64,000 nt of DNA from an uncultured Chloroflexota bacterium (GTDB taxonomy: Bacteria > Chloroflexota > Dehalococcoidia > CAUJGQ01), in the NCBI GenBank assembly GCA_937879875.1, contig CALFMN010000154.1, forward strand, positions 5,435-69,434, given 5' to 3'. Made by a program: the position numbers and the translations under genes. Of the stretch, positions 50,776-59,092 are shown one piece after another. A model generated the notes under the pieces. The model did not search any database and was not told the origin of the DNA. It worked only from the letters and a program-made list of their open reading frames with translations. Each line of letters begins with the position of its first letter. Positions within the stretch are counted from its first letter, which is position 1.

Positions 50776-53691
50776 TCACCGCCGGTCTTTGGTGCGTTGC
50801 AGCGCCGCGGCGAGCACGCCGAACGCCACGACGAAACCCAGCAGGATCAGCCAGCGGCTGACAGCGCTGCCGTCGAGTCCGTCCCGGTACAGGAATACGG
50901 GCGGCAGCGCGGTCGCATTGATGATCCCGGCGGCGCGCCCAGCCGCCTCGAAGGTCCAGCGTGCGGTTGTGAGCGCCGCCAACGGCTGGGCCGGACCGAG
51001 CTTCGACACGGGCACGAGCAGCCCGGCGAAGAAGATCTGCGGCAGCATGATCAGTGGCGCGGCGAACACGGCACGGTCGGGGTTGGAGACGGCGGCGGAG
51101 ACGGCGAGCGCGACCGCGACCGAGGCAGCCCCGCCCAGCACCAGGGCGAGCCAGACGCCGGGCACGCCGCCCGCCGGTACCGGGACACGGATCAGCGCGA
51201 CGCCGAAGAGCAGCGTCGCCTGGATGGCGACGAGAACCAATAACACGGCGAACTTCGAGGCGATATAAGGGAAGACGCGCAGGTTCACCAGCCGCTCGCG
51301 GCGGTAGATGGCGTCTTCCTTCGAGATCTCGCGGATCGCGTTCAGCGTGCCCAGCCAAACGGCGGTCGCGGCGAGGATGAAGGCCATGCGCGCGGCTTCG
51401 GAGGCGTTGCCGTTGCCGTTGCCCTGGTCCTGATGGCAGCCTGGTTCGTTAAAGGGATTGCCCCGATCGGAGCAACCCGTTCCTGTGAAGACGATGAAGG
51501 TAGGGACGTTGCTTTGACCCGATTGCCCGCCCGCGCCCTGGCGAAGACCGGGATTCCGTTTGAATTGCAACTCGGCTTGCTTCACCCCGACGGGATCGAG
51601 CGCGATCGGCCCCTGCGCGCCGTCTATGACGATTACTGGATTGGGCGGCGCCTTGAACAGATTCCCATTGGTGAACAGCGCCCAGAGCAACACGGCGATG
51701 ATCGGCGCCTGCAAGAGCAGAATCGCCAGGTTCTTGCGGTCGCGCAGCACGATCTCCGCGTAGCGCCGCGTCAGGATCTTGAACTGGCGCAGCGACTCCG
51801 ACGGCTGGCGCGCCTGGCCCGGTACGTAGACTGCCCACACTTTCGGCGCCGGCGCAACGAGCGCCGCCCCCGGCAGGTGTTCGATACGCTCGGCAATCTC
51901 GCTCTGGTAAAGCGGCGAGGCGGCGAACGACACCTCCCACTCCTCCGGCGTGCGCTGGTTCTCGATCAGGTCGTAGATGTCTTCGAACTCGCGCACGCCG
52001 AAGTAGTCGAGGGCAACTTTCGGTGCGCCGTAGAAGGCGACACGGCCGCCGCGCGCCAGAAACAGTACACGATCGCACATCGAGACGTTGCGCGTGGCGT
52101 GCGTGATCAGGAGCACCGTGCGGCCCTGGTCGGCGAGCTGGCGCAGCAGCGCCATCATGCGCGTTTCCGTGCCCGGATCGAGGCCCGAGGTCGGCTCGTC
52201 CAGGAAGAAGAGCGGCGGGCTGGTCAGCAACTCCACGCCGATGCTGACGCGCTTGCGCTGGCCGCCGCTCAGGCTCGCCACCACCGTCTGGCGCTGCTGT
52301 TCGAGGCCCAGCTCGGCCAGTACCTCGCTCACACGCGCGGTCTTCGCGGCCGGCGGCAACTCGGCAGGCAGGCGCAACTCGGCCGCGTACTCCAGCGCTC
52401 GTTCGACCGGCAGCTCGCGGTGGATGATATCGTCCTGCGGCACGTAGCCGATCTTCGCGCGCAGCGCCTCGAAGTGCTCGTAGAGCGACATGCCGTTCAG
52501 CAGCACCTGGCCGGAGGTCGCCGGCCGGAAGCCGCTGAGCGCGCCGAGCAGCGTCGATTTGCCTGCACCCGAGACGCCGACCACGGCCACGAACTCCTGC
52601 GGCCGCACGACCAGCGAGACGTTGTTGAGGATCACCTTGCCGTTGTCGACTTCGCGCCGCAGGTTGAGCGCTTCGAGCAGGATGGAGGCCGGCTCCGGCT
52701 CGGCCGGGATCGGCGGTGGCGCCGGCGCGATCTGAGCAACCTCGACGATCCGCGGCGGTCGCGGCGCCTGCCGGTTCCCCCCGCCGAGCGGCCCCGCACC
52801 GCCCAGCGGTCCGACCCCACGCCGCGGCCCAGGCGCCGCGTCCGGCCGGGCCACGACGGCTGGACGCGCGTTCGGACTGCCGAGAGGGGGCACGGGCCGG
52901 AAGAACGACGCGCCCGCATCCGCTTCTCCCGGCGCCGGCGGCGCGGCCGCGATCTGCGCCACCGGCTCGCGCAGCTCTTCGGGCCGCACGGCCGCGGTTT
53001 CGACGAGCTGCGTCGCCTGCGGCTGCTGGCTGACCGGCACCTCGGTGCTCAGATGCGAGCTTTCCACGAAGCGAAAGATGACAGTTACGGAGTCTGCGAG
53101 CTGAAAGCGGGTTCCGTCTTTGAGCAACTCCTCCTCGATGCGCCGGCCGTCCATCTGCGTGCCGTTGCGGCTGTTGAGGTCGACGATCTCGAAACGGTCG
53201 CCCAGGCGGCGCACGACGGCATGGTGCGAGGAAACCGTACCCACGCGGACGGTGAGGTCGTTCGACTCGGCGCGGCCGATCGAGACCTGGTCATGCTCGA
53301 TCGGATAGGTGAAACGGCCGTCCGGCGTCTCCACGATCAGCATCGGCCGCGGCTGCGCGGGTGCTGGTGCAGCCGTGGCGCCCTGCTGTCCAACGAGCCC
53401 GACGTGCAATAAGGCATGGAGCTGGAAGGGGCCGATGCCGACGAGGTCGCCCGGCTTCACCTCGGCCCAGGCGTTCATCAGCAGGTTGCCGTTGACGCGC
53501 GTGCCGTAGGTTCCCCACAGGTCTTCGACGTAGATGGCGTCGCCGTGGCGCCAGAGGCGGGCGTGGCGCAGCGAAACGCCCGCATCCGCCAGCACGACAT
53601 CGTTGTCCGGCGCGCGCCCCAGCGTCACCTCATCCCGGTCAAGCATCTCCTCCCGAGACTGGCCGGCACCCGCGATTTGCAGCCGGATCAT
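50776..53691 (-). CDS. FHA(x2)-ABC-ABC2 membrane fusion transporter (paralogue 3)
   Basis: 971 aa from the ATG at 53691. FHA1 (1-92) has 'GVSLRHARL' and 'GTYGTRVNG', losing the canonical SRxH order and the N of NGT, so its phosphothreonine pocket may be weak. FHA2 (115-210) is normal ('VGTVSSHHAV', 'SRNGTQMDG'). The third FHA of the paralogues is replaced by a Pro/Gly/Ala linker (about 211-335). ATPase Walker A 'GVSGAGKST' from 372, intact signature and Walker B, then six helices with a large outer loop containing two Cys. First gene of the tandem set. Confidence 0.93.
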   Translation of the reverse strand: MIRLQIAGAGQSREEMLDRDEVTLGRAPDNDVVLADAGVSLRHARLWRHGDAIYVEDLWGTYGTRVNGNLLMNAWAEVKPGDLVGIGPFQLHALLHVGLVGQQGATAAPAPAQPRPMLIVETPDGRFTYPIEHDQVSIGRAESNDLTVRVGTVSSHHAVVRRLGDRFEIVDLNSRNGTQMDGRRIEEELLKDGTRFQLADSVTVIFRFVESSHLSTEVPVSQQPQATQLVETAAVRPEELREPVAQIAAAPPAPGEADAGASFFRPVPPLGSPNARPAVVARPDAAPGPRRGVGPLGGAGPLGGGNRQAPRPPRIVEVAQIAPAPPPIPAEPEPASILLEALNLRREVDNGKVILNNVSLVVRPQEFVAVVGVSGAGKSTLLGALSGFRPATSGQVLLNGMSLYEHFEALRAKIGYVPQDDIIHRELPVERALEYAAELRLPAELPPAAKTARVSEVLAELGLEQQRQTVVASLSGGQRKRVSIGVELLTSPPLFFLDEPTSGLDPGTETRMMALLRQLADQGRTVLLITHATRNVSMCDRVLFLARGGRVAFYGAPKVALDYFGVREFEDIYDLIENQRTPEEWEVSFAASPLYQSEIAERIEHLPGAALVAPAPKVWAVYVPGQARQPSESLRQFKILTRRYAEIVLRDRKNLAILLLQAPIIAVLLWALFTNGNLFKAPPNPVIVIDGAQGPIALDPVGVKQAELQFKRNPGLRQGAGGQSGQSNVPTFIVFTGTGCSDRGNPFNEPGCHQDQGNGNGNASEAARMAFILAATAVWLGTLNAIREISKEDAIYRRERLVNLRVFPYIASKFAVLLVLVAIQATLLFGVALIRVPVPAGGVPGVWLALVLGGAASVAVALAVSAAVSNPDRAVFAAPLIMLPQIFFAGLLVPVSKLGPAQPLAALTTARWTFEAAGRAAGIINATALPPVFLYRDGLDGSAVSRWLILLGFVVAFGVLAAALQRTKDRR

Positions 53692-53723
53692 GCAGCGCTC
53701 CGTGGCCAGAGCTGGCCGGCGTG

Positions 53724-54155
53724 TCAATCTTCTTGCACCGGCCAGCGCCAGTCTACCACGCGCTCCGGCTGAATGCGGATGACGGGCAGCTCTTCCAGCG
53801 CCATCTCACGATATTGCGGATAGCGTGCGCGCAAGGCCACGATCGCCGCGAGCTGCTCGCCGCCCGGCAGCACAATCTGCGCCGTTCCGCGTATCTGCAG
53901 CCAGCGCAGCCGGCGCCAGTCCTCGTCGTAGTCGTCAACCGTGAGACAGACGGCGGGATTTGCTGCGAGGTCACGGACGCGGCGCAGGCGCTCGACCGGC
54001 ACGCGTTTCGGCTTGCGATCGAGCGGCGTGTAGATAGCGCCGCCGTAGAGCGCGAAGCAGACGGGCACGACGTGCGGTTTGCTCGCGCCGTCGGCCGTGG
54101 CGAAGTGCGCTACGCGATGCGCCAGCAGGAAGGCGGTCTGTTCAGGGGAAAGCAT
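53724..54155 (-). CDS. PPOX-class F420-type split-barrel protein (Rv0121-like)
   Basis: 143 aa from the ATG at 54155, with GGGGAA upstream. The segments 'HRVAHFATADGASKPHVVPV', 'YTPLDRKPKRVPVERLRRVR' and 'VCLTVDDYDEDWRRLRWLQI' match, from memory, the Rv0121 type of F420-binding pyridoxamine-oxidase fold proteins. Probably an F420-dependent reductase; agrees with the LLM F420-type enzyme elsewhere in the window. It sits 32 bases upstream of the FHA-ABC set on the same strand. Confidence 0.85.
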   Translation of the reverse strand: MLSPEQTAFLLAHRVAHFATADGASKPHVVPVCFALYGGAIYTPLDRKPKRVPVERLRRVRDLAANPAVCLTVDDYDEDWRRLRWLQIRGTAQIVLPGGEQLAAIVALRARYPQYREMALEELPVIRIQPERVVDWRWPVQED

Positions 54156-54188
54156 CGTTCGCTCCGGCTCAGACGACTCAGGACACGC

Positions 54189-54407
54189 GGGGCACCTAAC
54201 CCTGACCTGGCTGAAGCCAGGTCTGTCCCTTCCCGACACAGGAAGGGTGGGTTCGAGGACAGACAAAGATTGGGAGACAATCCGTCTGCGCTTCCCACAA
54301 GGACACCGCCGCCCCGCCGTCGCACAGAGTATGGAGCGCTCCAGAAGTCCCTTCCCGCCTCGGGAAGGGACAGACTTCCCGCCAGGGAAGTCAGGGTTAG
54401 GTGCCCC
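54189..54407 (+). repeat. family-1 hairpin repeat, copy D
   Basis: 219 bp with ends GGGGCACCTAACCCTG and CAGGGTTAGGTGCCCC, exact reverse complements. Left stem ACCTGGCT/AGCCAGGT, right stem GACTTCCC/GGGAAGTC. The GGAGCGCTCCAGAAGTCCC core and CCCGCCTCGGG hairpin are as in copy B. It lies between divergent PPOX and AlkA genes. Confidence 0.88.
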
Positions 54408-54462
54408 GGCGGTGCTGCGGCGCAGTCGCGCACCGACGCCGCTCTCGGCTACAGTGGGCAGC

Positions 54463-55401
54463 ATGGACACCGCCGCCGCTCCGCGCTCGCTGCGCTTGCT
54501 GCCTGGCCGGCCGTACGCATTCGACCACGCGCTCACCTACTTTACCCGCCGCGCCGGCGAGTTGGTCGATCGCGCCGAAGACGGCGTGTACCGGCGGTTG
54601 CTCGTGCTCACGCACGGGCCGGCGCTCGCAGAAGTCCGGCCCTGCGCGGATGGCAGTCTCACGCTTCTTCTGCGCGGAGCCGATGGCGGCGCCGCGCCGA
54701 CCGAGACCGAGATCGAGGCGGCGGCCCGGACGTTGACCCGCACGCTCGGTCTGGACGACGATCTGGCAGGTTTCCGCGCCGCTGTCGCCGGCGATGCGCC
54801 GCTGGCCGGGCTGGTGCGGCGCTTCCCCGGCTTGCGCCTGATCAGCACGCCGTCGCCCTTCGAAGCGTTCGCCTGGGCGGTGCTGGGCCAGCAGATCAGT
54901 CTGCACGTTGCCTTTCGCCTGAAGGCCGCGCTGGTGCGGCGCTGCGGCACGACCGCGCTGATCAACGGTGAAGCTTACTGGGCCTTTCCGACGGCGGAGC
55001 GGCTCGCCGCGGAAAACCCGGACGAGCTGGCCGCGCTCGGGCTCGGCCGGCGCAAGGCGGCGACGATCGTGCATGTCGCGGGGCTCGTCGCCGGCGGCTC
55101 GCTCAAGCTCGACACACTCGGCTGCCTGCCGCTGGCCGAAGCCGAGCAGGAACTCGTCGCGCTGCACGGCGTGGGACCGTGGACGGCGCGTTACACGCTG
55201 CTGCGCGGCCTGCGCGTGGCCGACGCCTGCCCGGTGAGCGACGGCGGCCTGATGGTGGCCTGCGGTTCGCTCTACGGCCTCGGCCGCAAGGCGAGCGTCG
55301 CCGAGGTCGCGGCGTTTTCGGAGCGCTGGCGGCCGTACCGGGGCTACGCTGCCTTCTATCTCTGGTTCATGCTCGCGCGGATGGGGAGGAGCGATGGCTA
55401 G
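54463..55401 (+). CDS. DNA-3-methyladenine glycosylase (AlkA type)
   Basis: 312 aa. N-terminal AlkA-like domain ('RSLRLLPGRPYAFDHALTYF'), then the HhH-GPD core: 'FEAFAWAVLGQQISLHVAFR', the hairpin 'LVALHGVGPWTARYTLLRGL' and the catalytic Asp in 'ACPVSDGGL'. It removes alkylated purines from DNA by base excision. The stop overlaps the start of the aminotransferase gene by 8 bases, giving an operon of two. Confidence 0.9.
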   Translation: MDTAAAPRSLRLLPGRPYAFDHALTYFTRRAGELVDRAEDGVYRRLLVLTHGPALAEVRPCADGSLTLLLRGADGGAAPTETEIEAAARTLTRTLGLDDDLAGFRAAVAGDAPLAGLVRRFPGLRLISTPSPFEAFAWAVLGQQISLHVAFRLKAALVRRCGTTALINGEAYWAFPTAERLAAENPDELAALGLGRRKAATIVHVAGLVAGGSLKLDTLGCLPLAEAEQELVALHGVGPWTARYTLLRGLRVADACPVSDGGLMVACGSLYGLGRKASVAEVAAFSERWRPYRGYAAFYLWFMLARMGRSDG

Positions 55402-56518
55402 CCTTGCACCGCGATCGGACTTCGAGCTGCCCGACGGCCTGATTCATCTGGCGCCCGGCGGGGAGGCGCCGTCGCTGCGCTCACACCGCGCGGTGCTGGA
55501 ACGCTACCTGGCCTGCAAAGGCACAGGACCGGCCGGCCAAACGGTGCGTAAGCAGACGGTTCAATCGGTGCGCGAACTGGCTGCCGCGTTGTTCGGTCTG
55601 TCCGGCGCCGAGGCGATCGCCTTTGTGCCCTCGGTCTCGGACGGCATGAACGCGCTTTCGCATGCGCTGCCGGTACAACCCGGCGACAACGTGGTGCTCG
55701 AAGACCGCGAGTTCGGCGCTGTGCTGTATCCCTGGCTGCATCTGGAGCGGCAGGGCGTCGAGGTGAGGCTGGTGCGCCAGCGCGACTGGGAGCCGGCGGA
55801 AAGCGCCTTTCGCGCCGCGATCGACGGCCGCACCCGCGCCGTAGCGGCAAGCCAGGTGAGCTTCCTCACCGGCCTGCATCACAACCTCGAAGCGCTGTCC
55901 GAGCTGGCACACGCGCGGGGCGCCTGGTTCGTGCTCGATGCCACGCACGCCGCCGGCGCGGTGCCCGTGCCGGGAGCACTTTGCGACTTCGTGCTCACCG
56001 CCTGCTACAAGTGGCTGCTCGGCTGGCACGGCGTGGCGCTGCTCGGCTGGAACCGCGAGCGTGTTCCCGACGTTGAGCCCGCGATCCTGGGCTGGAAGAC
56101 GACCGCAGCCGTGCCGGATCGCGAGAATCCGAAGGGCTACATCCGCAGCGAGGACGCGACACGCTTCGAGATCGGCAATCCCAGCTACGCCGGCATCTTC
56201 GTGCTGGAGAACGCGCTGCGCTATCTGCGCGAGCTGGGCATCGAGCGCATCGCCGAGCATGACCGTGCGCTCAGCGGCGTGCTGAACCGCGCCCTGCGCG
56301 AGCTGGGGCTGGACGTGGCGACACCGCTTGACGCCGCGCACCGAGCGGGTAACACCTGCTTCTGGCACGCGGAGCCTGAAGCGCTGGCGGCGAAGCTGGC
56401 CGAAGACGGCATCTGGGTGAACGGCAGCGACGGGCGCATCCGCATCGGCACGCACCTCTGGTGCAGCGAAACGGACGTGGAAGCGGCGGTGGCGGCGGTG
56501 GAACGGGCGCTCGCCTGA
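55394..56518 (+). CDS. class V aminotransferase / cysteine desulfurase-like PLP enzyme
   Basis: 374 aa. 'VPSVSDGMNALSHALPVQPG' (cofactor phosphate side), 'FVLDATHAAGAVPV' (Asp contacting the pyridine N) and 'LTACYKWLLGWHGVALL' with the PLP lysine. The active-site Cys loop typical of NifS/SufS is not evident, so selenocysteine lyase/kynureninase-like or another class V reaction is possible. Overlaps alkA by 8 bases. Confidence 0.88.
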   Translation: MASLAPRSDFELPDGLIHLAPGGEAPSLRSHRAVLERYLACKGTGPAGQTVRKQTVQSVRELAAALFGLSGAEAIAFVPSVSDGMNALSHALPVQPGDNVVLEDREFGAVLYPWLHLERQGVEVRLVRQRDWEPAESAFRAAIDGRTRAVAASQVSFLTGLHHNLEALSELAHARGAWFVLDATHAAGAVPVPGALCDFVLTACYKWLLGWHGVALLGWNRERVPDVEPAILGWKTTAAVPDRENPKGYIRSEDATRFEIGNPSYAGIFVLENALRYLRELGIERIAEHDRALSGVLNRALRELGLDVATPLDAAHRAGNTCFWHAEPEALAAKLAEDGIWVNGSDGRIRIGTHLWCSETDVEAAVAAVERALA

Positions 56519-56994
56519 CGCCGGCCCAGGCTGTGACCCGCCCTGGTGAAGGTCACGGCTGGCGCCGCGACGGGCGGTTCAATCTCGGTGCGTCACGCTG
56601 ACGGCGGCCAGGCTCTTCCGCTCCAGAAAATGCGAGAGGAGCGCCACCCCTGCGCTCCTCTCGCGTGGCTGCGGTGATGCTTCGGTGCGCGGAGGACCGA
56701 ACCCCGACCTCCGTGCCACACCCCCGACGCCGATGTCCGCGGCGGGCGACCGGGCTACTGCGCCCGCCGGTCCACTCGCAGCGTAGGTTACCCCGGGCAG
56801 GGGAACAGTCCGGCCGGCGGCGCATCGCCTGTCAGGAAAAACCTGACAGGCAGGGGCGTGGCCCTCATAGCGCCCTGTTCCACGCCTCACCAAAATCATC
56901 CTTGACTCCGGTGGACACTGCGGTCGACCAATGACCGCCTGCAGTGGGCCAGACCGGTTCAATCCGTCTCACGACCCATCCGCGCCCGACACCG
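56519..56994. other. intergenic region with a hairpin and a shared 26-base segment
   Basis: No gene supported. GCCTGTCAGG-AAAAA-CCTGACAGGC (56827-56851) is a 10-pair hairpin with a 5-base loop. GGTCACGGCTGGCGCCGCGA at 56551 recurs at 62563 with one change in the following six bases. A tRNA-like look at 56690-56760 on the minus strand does not fold into a cloverleaf. Confidence 0.6.
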
Positions 56995-57195
56995 CCTCTC
57001 TTGCCCACGACCGCGGCGTTGGCTATGCTCGGCCTCTGTGTGGCCATGCACCGGGCCGTCCGTACCGTCCACATTGAGCAGGATGCGTGACCGGCCGCCC
57101 CGCACAGCCGCGCTCGCGCATGTACAGGGCAGCCAGCGCCTCCCGCCAGCCGTTGGACGGTGTGGCGGTCCACAGGTCCCGACCTGCTCCAACCC
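56995..57195 (-). pseudogene. IS1380-like transposase remnant
   Basis: The minus strand encodes, across at least one frameshift, 'VDRHTVQRLAGG', then 'LYMRERGCAGRP' and 'RILLNVDGTDGPVHGH'. The last piece resembles the first catalytic Asp region of IS1380 transposases (LDxDATDDPxHG), and the spacing to the 'TVQR' piece fits. The rest of the transposase is missing. The hairpin near 56827 could mark an old element end. Confidence 0.5.
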
Positions 57196-57211
57196 TGATG
57201 CAGAATCCGGG

Positions 57212-58525
57212 CTAGCGTGTCGCGGCCGCGGGCACGAGTTCCCGTTCCCGGGGAAGTGTGCTGTGCCCGGTCAACTCGTCGCCTGCCGGAATCAGGCGGC
57301 TGCGCGTGCGGCGCAGGTAGAGCAGCGACGCCGCGATGCCGGCGATGCAGATGCCGCCCATCGTGGCGACCGTCGGCTGCACGCCGGTGCGCTGCGCCAT
57401 GCTGCCGATGATGAAACTGCCGATCGGCGTGCTGCCGGCGAAGAGCAGCGTCTGAATGCTCATCACGCGACCGCGCAACGGTGCGGGCGTGATCAGTTGC
57501 AGGCGGGCGCTGTTCGTGGCCGTGAAGATGCTGCTGCTCACGCCCAGCAGCACGAACAGCGGCGCGAGAGCCAGCCAACTGCTCGACAGGCCGATGGCGA
57601 AGAGGATCACGCTGAAGCAGGCCGCGCCGATCAGCAGCACGCGCCGCGTCGCCCGGCCGAGCCAGGCCACGGCCAGCGCCGCGACGACCGAGCCGGCCGC
57701 CATGCACGAGGTCAGCAGACCGTAGCCTACGGCGCTGGTATGTAGTACGAACTGTGCGATCAGCGGCGTAAACACCTGGAAGTTGTAGCCGAAGGTGCCG
57801 ATCACGGCCATCGTGATCACGGCGAGACAGATATCGGGCGTCGTGACGGCGTAATGCAGCCCTTCACCCACCTGCTTGATCATCGCCGCGCGCTTCGGCC
57901 GTTCGACCTTATAAAAGCGGTCTGGCTCCATCATCAGCAGGCCCGCCAGCACGGCGATGAAGCTGACCGCGTTGAGGTAGAAGCACAGTGCCGTACCCAG
58001 CGTCGCCACGGTGAGTCCACCGAGGGCAGGGCCAACCAGCCGTGTCATCTGCAATTGCGACGAGTTGAGCGCGACCGCGTTGGGCACGTCCTTCGGCCCA
58101 ACCATCTCCATCACGAAGGCCTGGCGGGCCGGCATGTCGAGCGCATTCGCCGTGCCCTGGACCGCGGCGAGCAGATAGATGACCGGCAGGTTGACGAGAT
58201 GCGCCGAAGTCAGCACGGCGAGCACGACGGCCTGGACGGCCATGGTCGTCTGCGTGCCGATCAGCAAACGCTGCCGCTGCAACCGGTCGGCGACCACGCC
58301 GCCGAACAGCGAGAGCAGCAAGACCGGCAGGAACTGAAATGTAGACACCGCGCCGAGCGCCAGCGCCGAGTGCGTGCGGCTGAGCACGAACCAGGCGAGC
58401 GCCGTGGACTGCATCCAGGTGCCGACCTGGGAGATGAGCTGGCCGAAAAAGTAGAGGCGGTAGTTGCGAATGCGCAGTGAAGCCCAGGTGGCGCCGAGCG
58501 GCGGGCGTTCCCCGCCCACGCTCAT
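57212..58525 (-). CDS. MFS transporter (EntS/MFS_3-like)
   Basis: 437 aa with 12 predicted helices. 'LRIRNYRLYFFGQLISQVGT' at the N-terminus, the A-like loop 'GGVVADRLQRQRLLIGTQTT' and 'PARQAFVMEMVGPKDVPNAV' are typical of MFS_3 (enterobactin/macrolide exporter-like) proteins. An inner-membrane drug or siderophore-type exporter. Its start overlaps the MarR stop by 4 bases, so it is controlled by that regulator from a shared leaderless promoter. Confidence 0.92.
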   Translation of the reverse strand: MSVGGERPPLGATWASLRIRNYRLYFFGQLISQVGTWMQSTALAWFVLSRTHSALALGAVSTFQFLPVLLLSLFGGVVADRLQRQRLLIGTQTTMAVQAVVLAVLTSAHLVNLPVIYLLAAVQGTANALDMPARQAFVMEMVGPKDVPNAVALNSSQLQMTRLVGPALGGLTVATLGTALCFYLNAVSFIAVLAGLLMMEPDRFYKVERPKRAAMIKQVGEGLHYAVTTPDICLAVITMAVIGTFGYNFQVFTPLIAQFVLHTSAVGYGLLTSCMAAGSVVAALAVAWLGRATRRVLLIGAACFSVILFAIGLSSSWLALAPLFVLLGVSSSIFTATNSARLQLITPAPLRGRVMSIQTLLFAGSTPIGSFIIGSMAQRTGVQPTVATMGGICIAGIAASLLYLRRTRSRLIPAGDELTGHSTLPRERELVPAAATR

Positions 58526-59010
58526 GGCTGCGCCTCCGGCGGCTCGGCGTCGGACACGAGCGGCAGCGCTGAGCGGGCCGCGGTGGAAGCGTTCGCCAGC
58601 CGTTCGAGTGCGACGGTGACCTCGGCGATCGCGCCGCCAAGCTGTTGCATGACCTCGTCGAGGAAGGCGACGGCCGGGCCGCGCAGCTCACCTACCAGCG
58701 CCTCGCCCTGCGTCGTTAGCTGCAAGGGAATCTGGCGCCGGTCGCCCGGGGCCGAGGTGCGCTCGATCAGCCCGCGGTCGGCCAGCTTGCCGACAAGGCC
58801 GCTGGTGGTGGAGACGGTGACGCCGATCGCGCGGGCCAGCTCGCCTGTCGTGATGCCGGGAGTACGCCGCACCTGATAGAGCACCCGCAGTTGCGGCAGG
58901 GTGACGTGCCACTGCTCCCACTGCCGCAGACGTACCACGTCGAGGTCGCGCACGGCCTGCCAGTAGGCCTGCCTGAACCGCGCTTCGACGTTGGACTGCC
59001 CGCTGCTCAT
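58522..59010 (-). CDS. MarR-family transcriptional regulator
   Basis: 162 aa from the ATG at 59010. Winged helix 'PGITTGELARAIGVTVSTTS', 'LVGKLADRGLIERTSAPGDR' and 'RQIPLQLTTQGEAL'. The DxR wing motif is present. It is first in the operon with the MFS exporter. No ribosome binding site precedes the ATG; the predicted transcript starts at the ATG itself. An ACAATTGT palindrome overlaps the -10 box, so autorepression is likely. Confidence 0.92.
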   Translation of the reverse strand: MSSGQSNVEARFRQAYWQAVRDLDVVRLRQWEQWHVTLPQLRVLYQVRRTPGITTGELARAIGVTVSTTSGLVGKLADRGLIERTSAPGDRRQIPLQLTTQGEALVGELRGPAVAFLDEVMQQLGGAIAEVTVALERLANASTAARSALPLVSDAEPPEAQP

Positions 59011-59013
59011 GCG

Positions 59014-59046
59014 ACAATTGTACGGCAACACAGGACAGTTTGTCAA
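59014..59046 (-). promoter_or_regulatory. leaderless promoter with operator for marR-MFS
   Basis: On the minus strand TTGACA (59041-59046), 18 bases, TACAAT (59017-59022). The transcript should begin about 59010, the A of the ATG. The palindrome ACAATTGT (59014-59021) covers the -10 box and is a MarR-like half-site pair. Confidence 0.75.
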
Positions 59047-59092
59047 CGCGGATCAGTCCGTTGCTGCGGATCGATTTGGCGTGGCGCCGCAG

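Noticed and set aside
45554..53412. Very long plus-strand frames opposite the FHA-ABC genes (up to 750 codons)
   Set aside because: Antisense to three unmistakable ABC transporters; compositionally biased, no motifs.
25290..54407. Family-1 repeats as a CRISPR array
   Set aside because: Copies are many kilobases apart, 140-280 bp long and internally palindromic; no short regular repeat-spacer structure.
56690..56760. Possible tRNA with GGTTCGGTCC on the minus strand
   Set aside because: The T-arm-like segment has no acceptor, D or anticodon stems around it.
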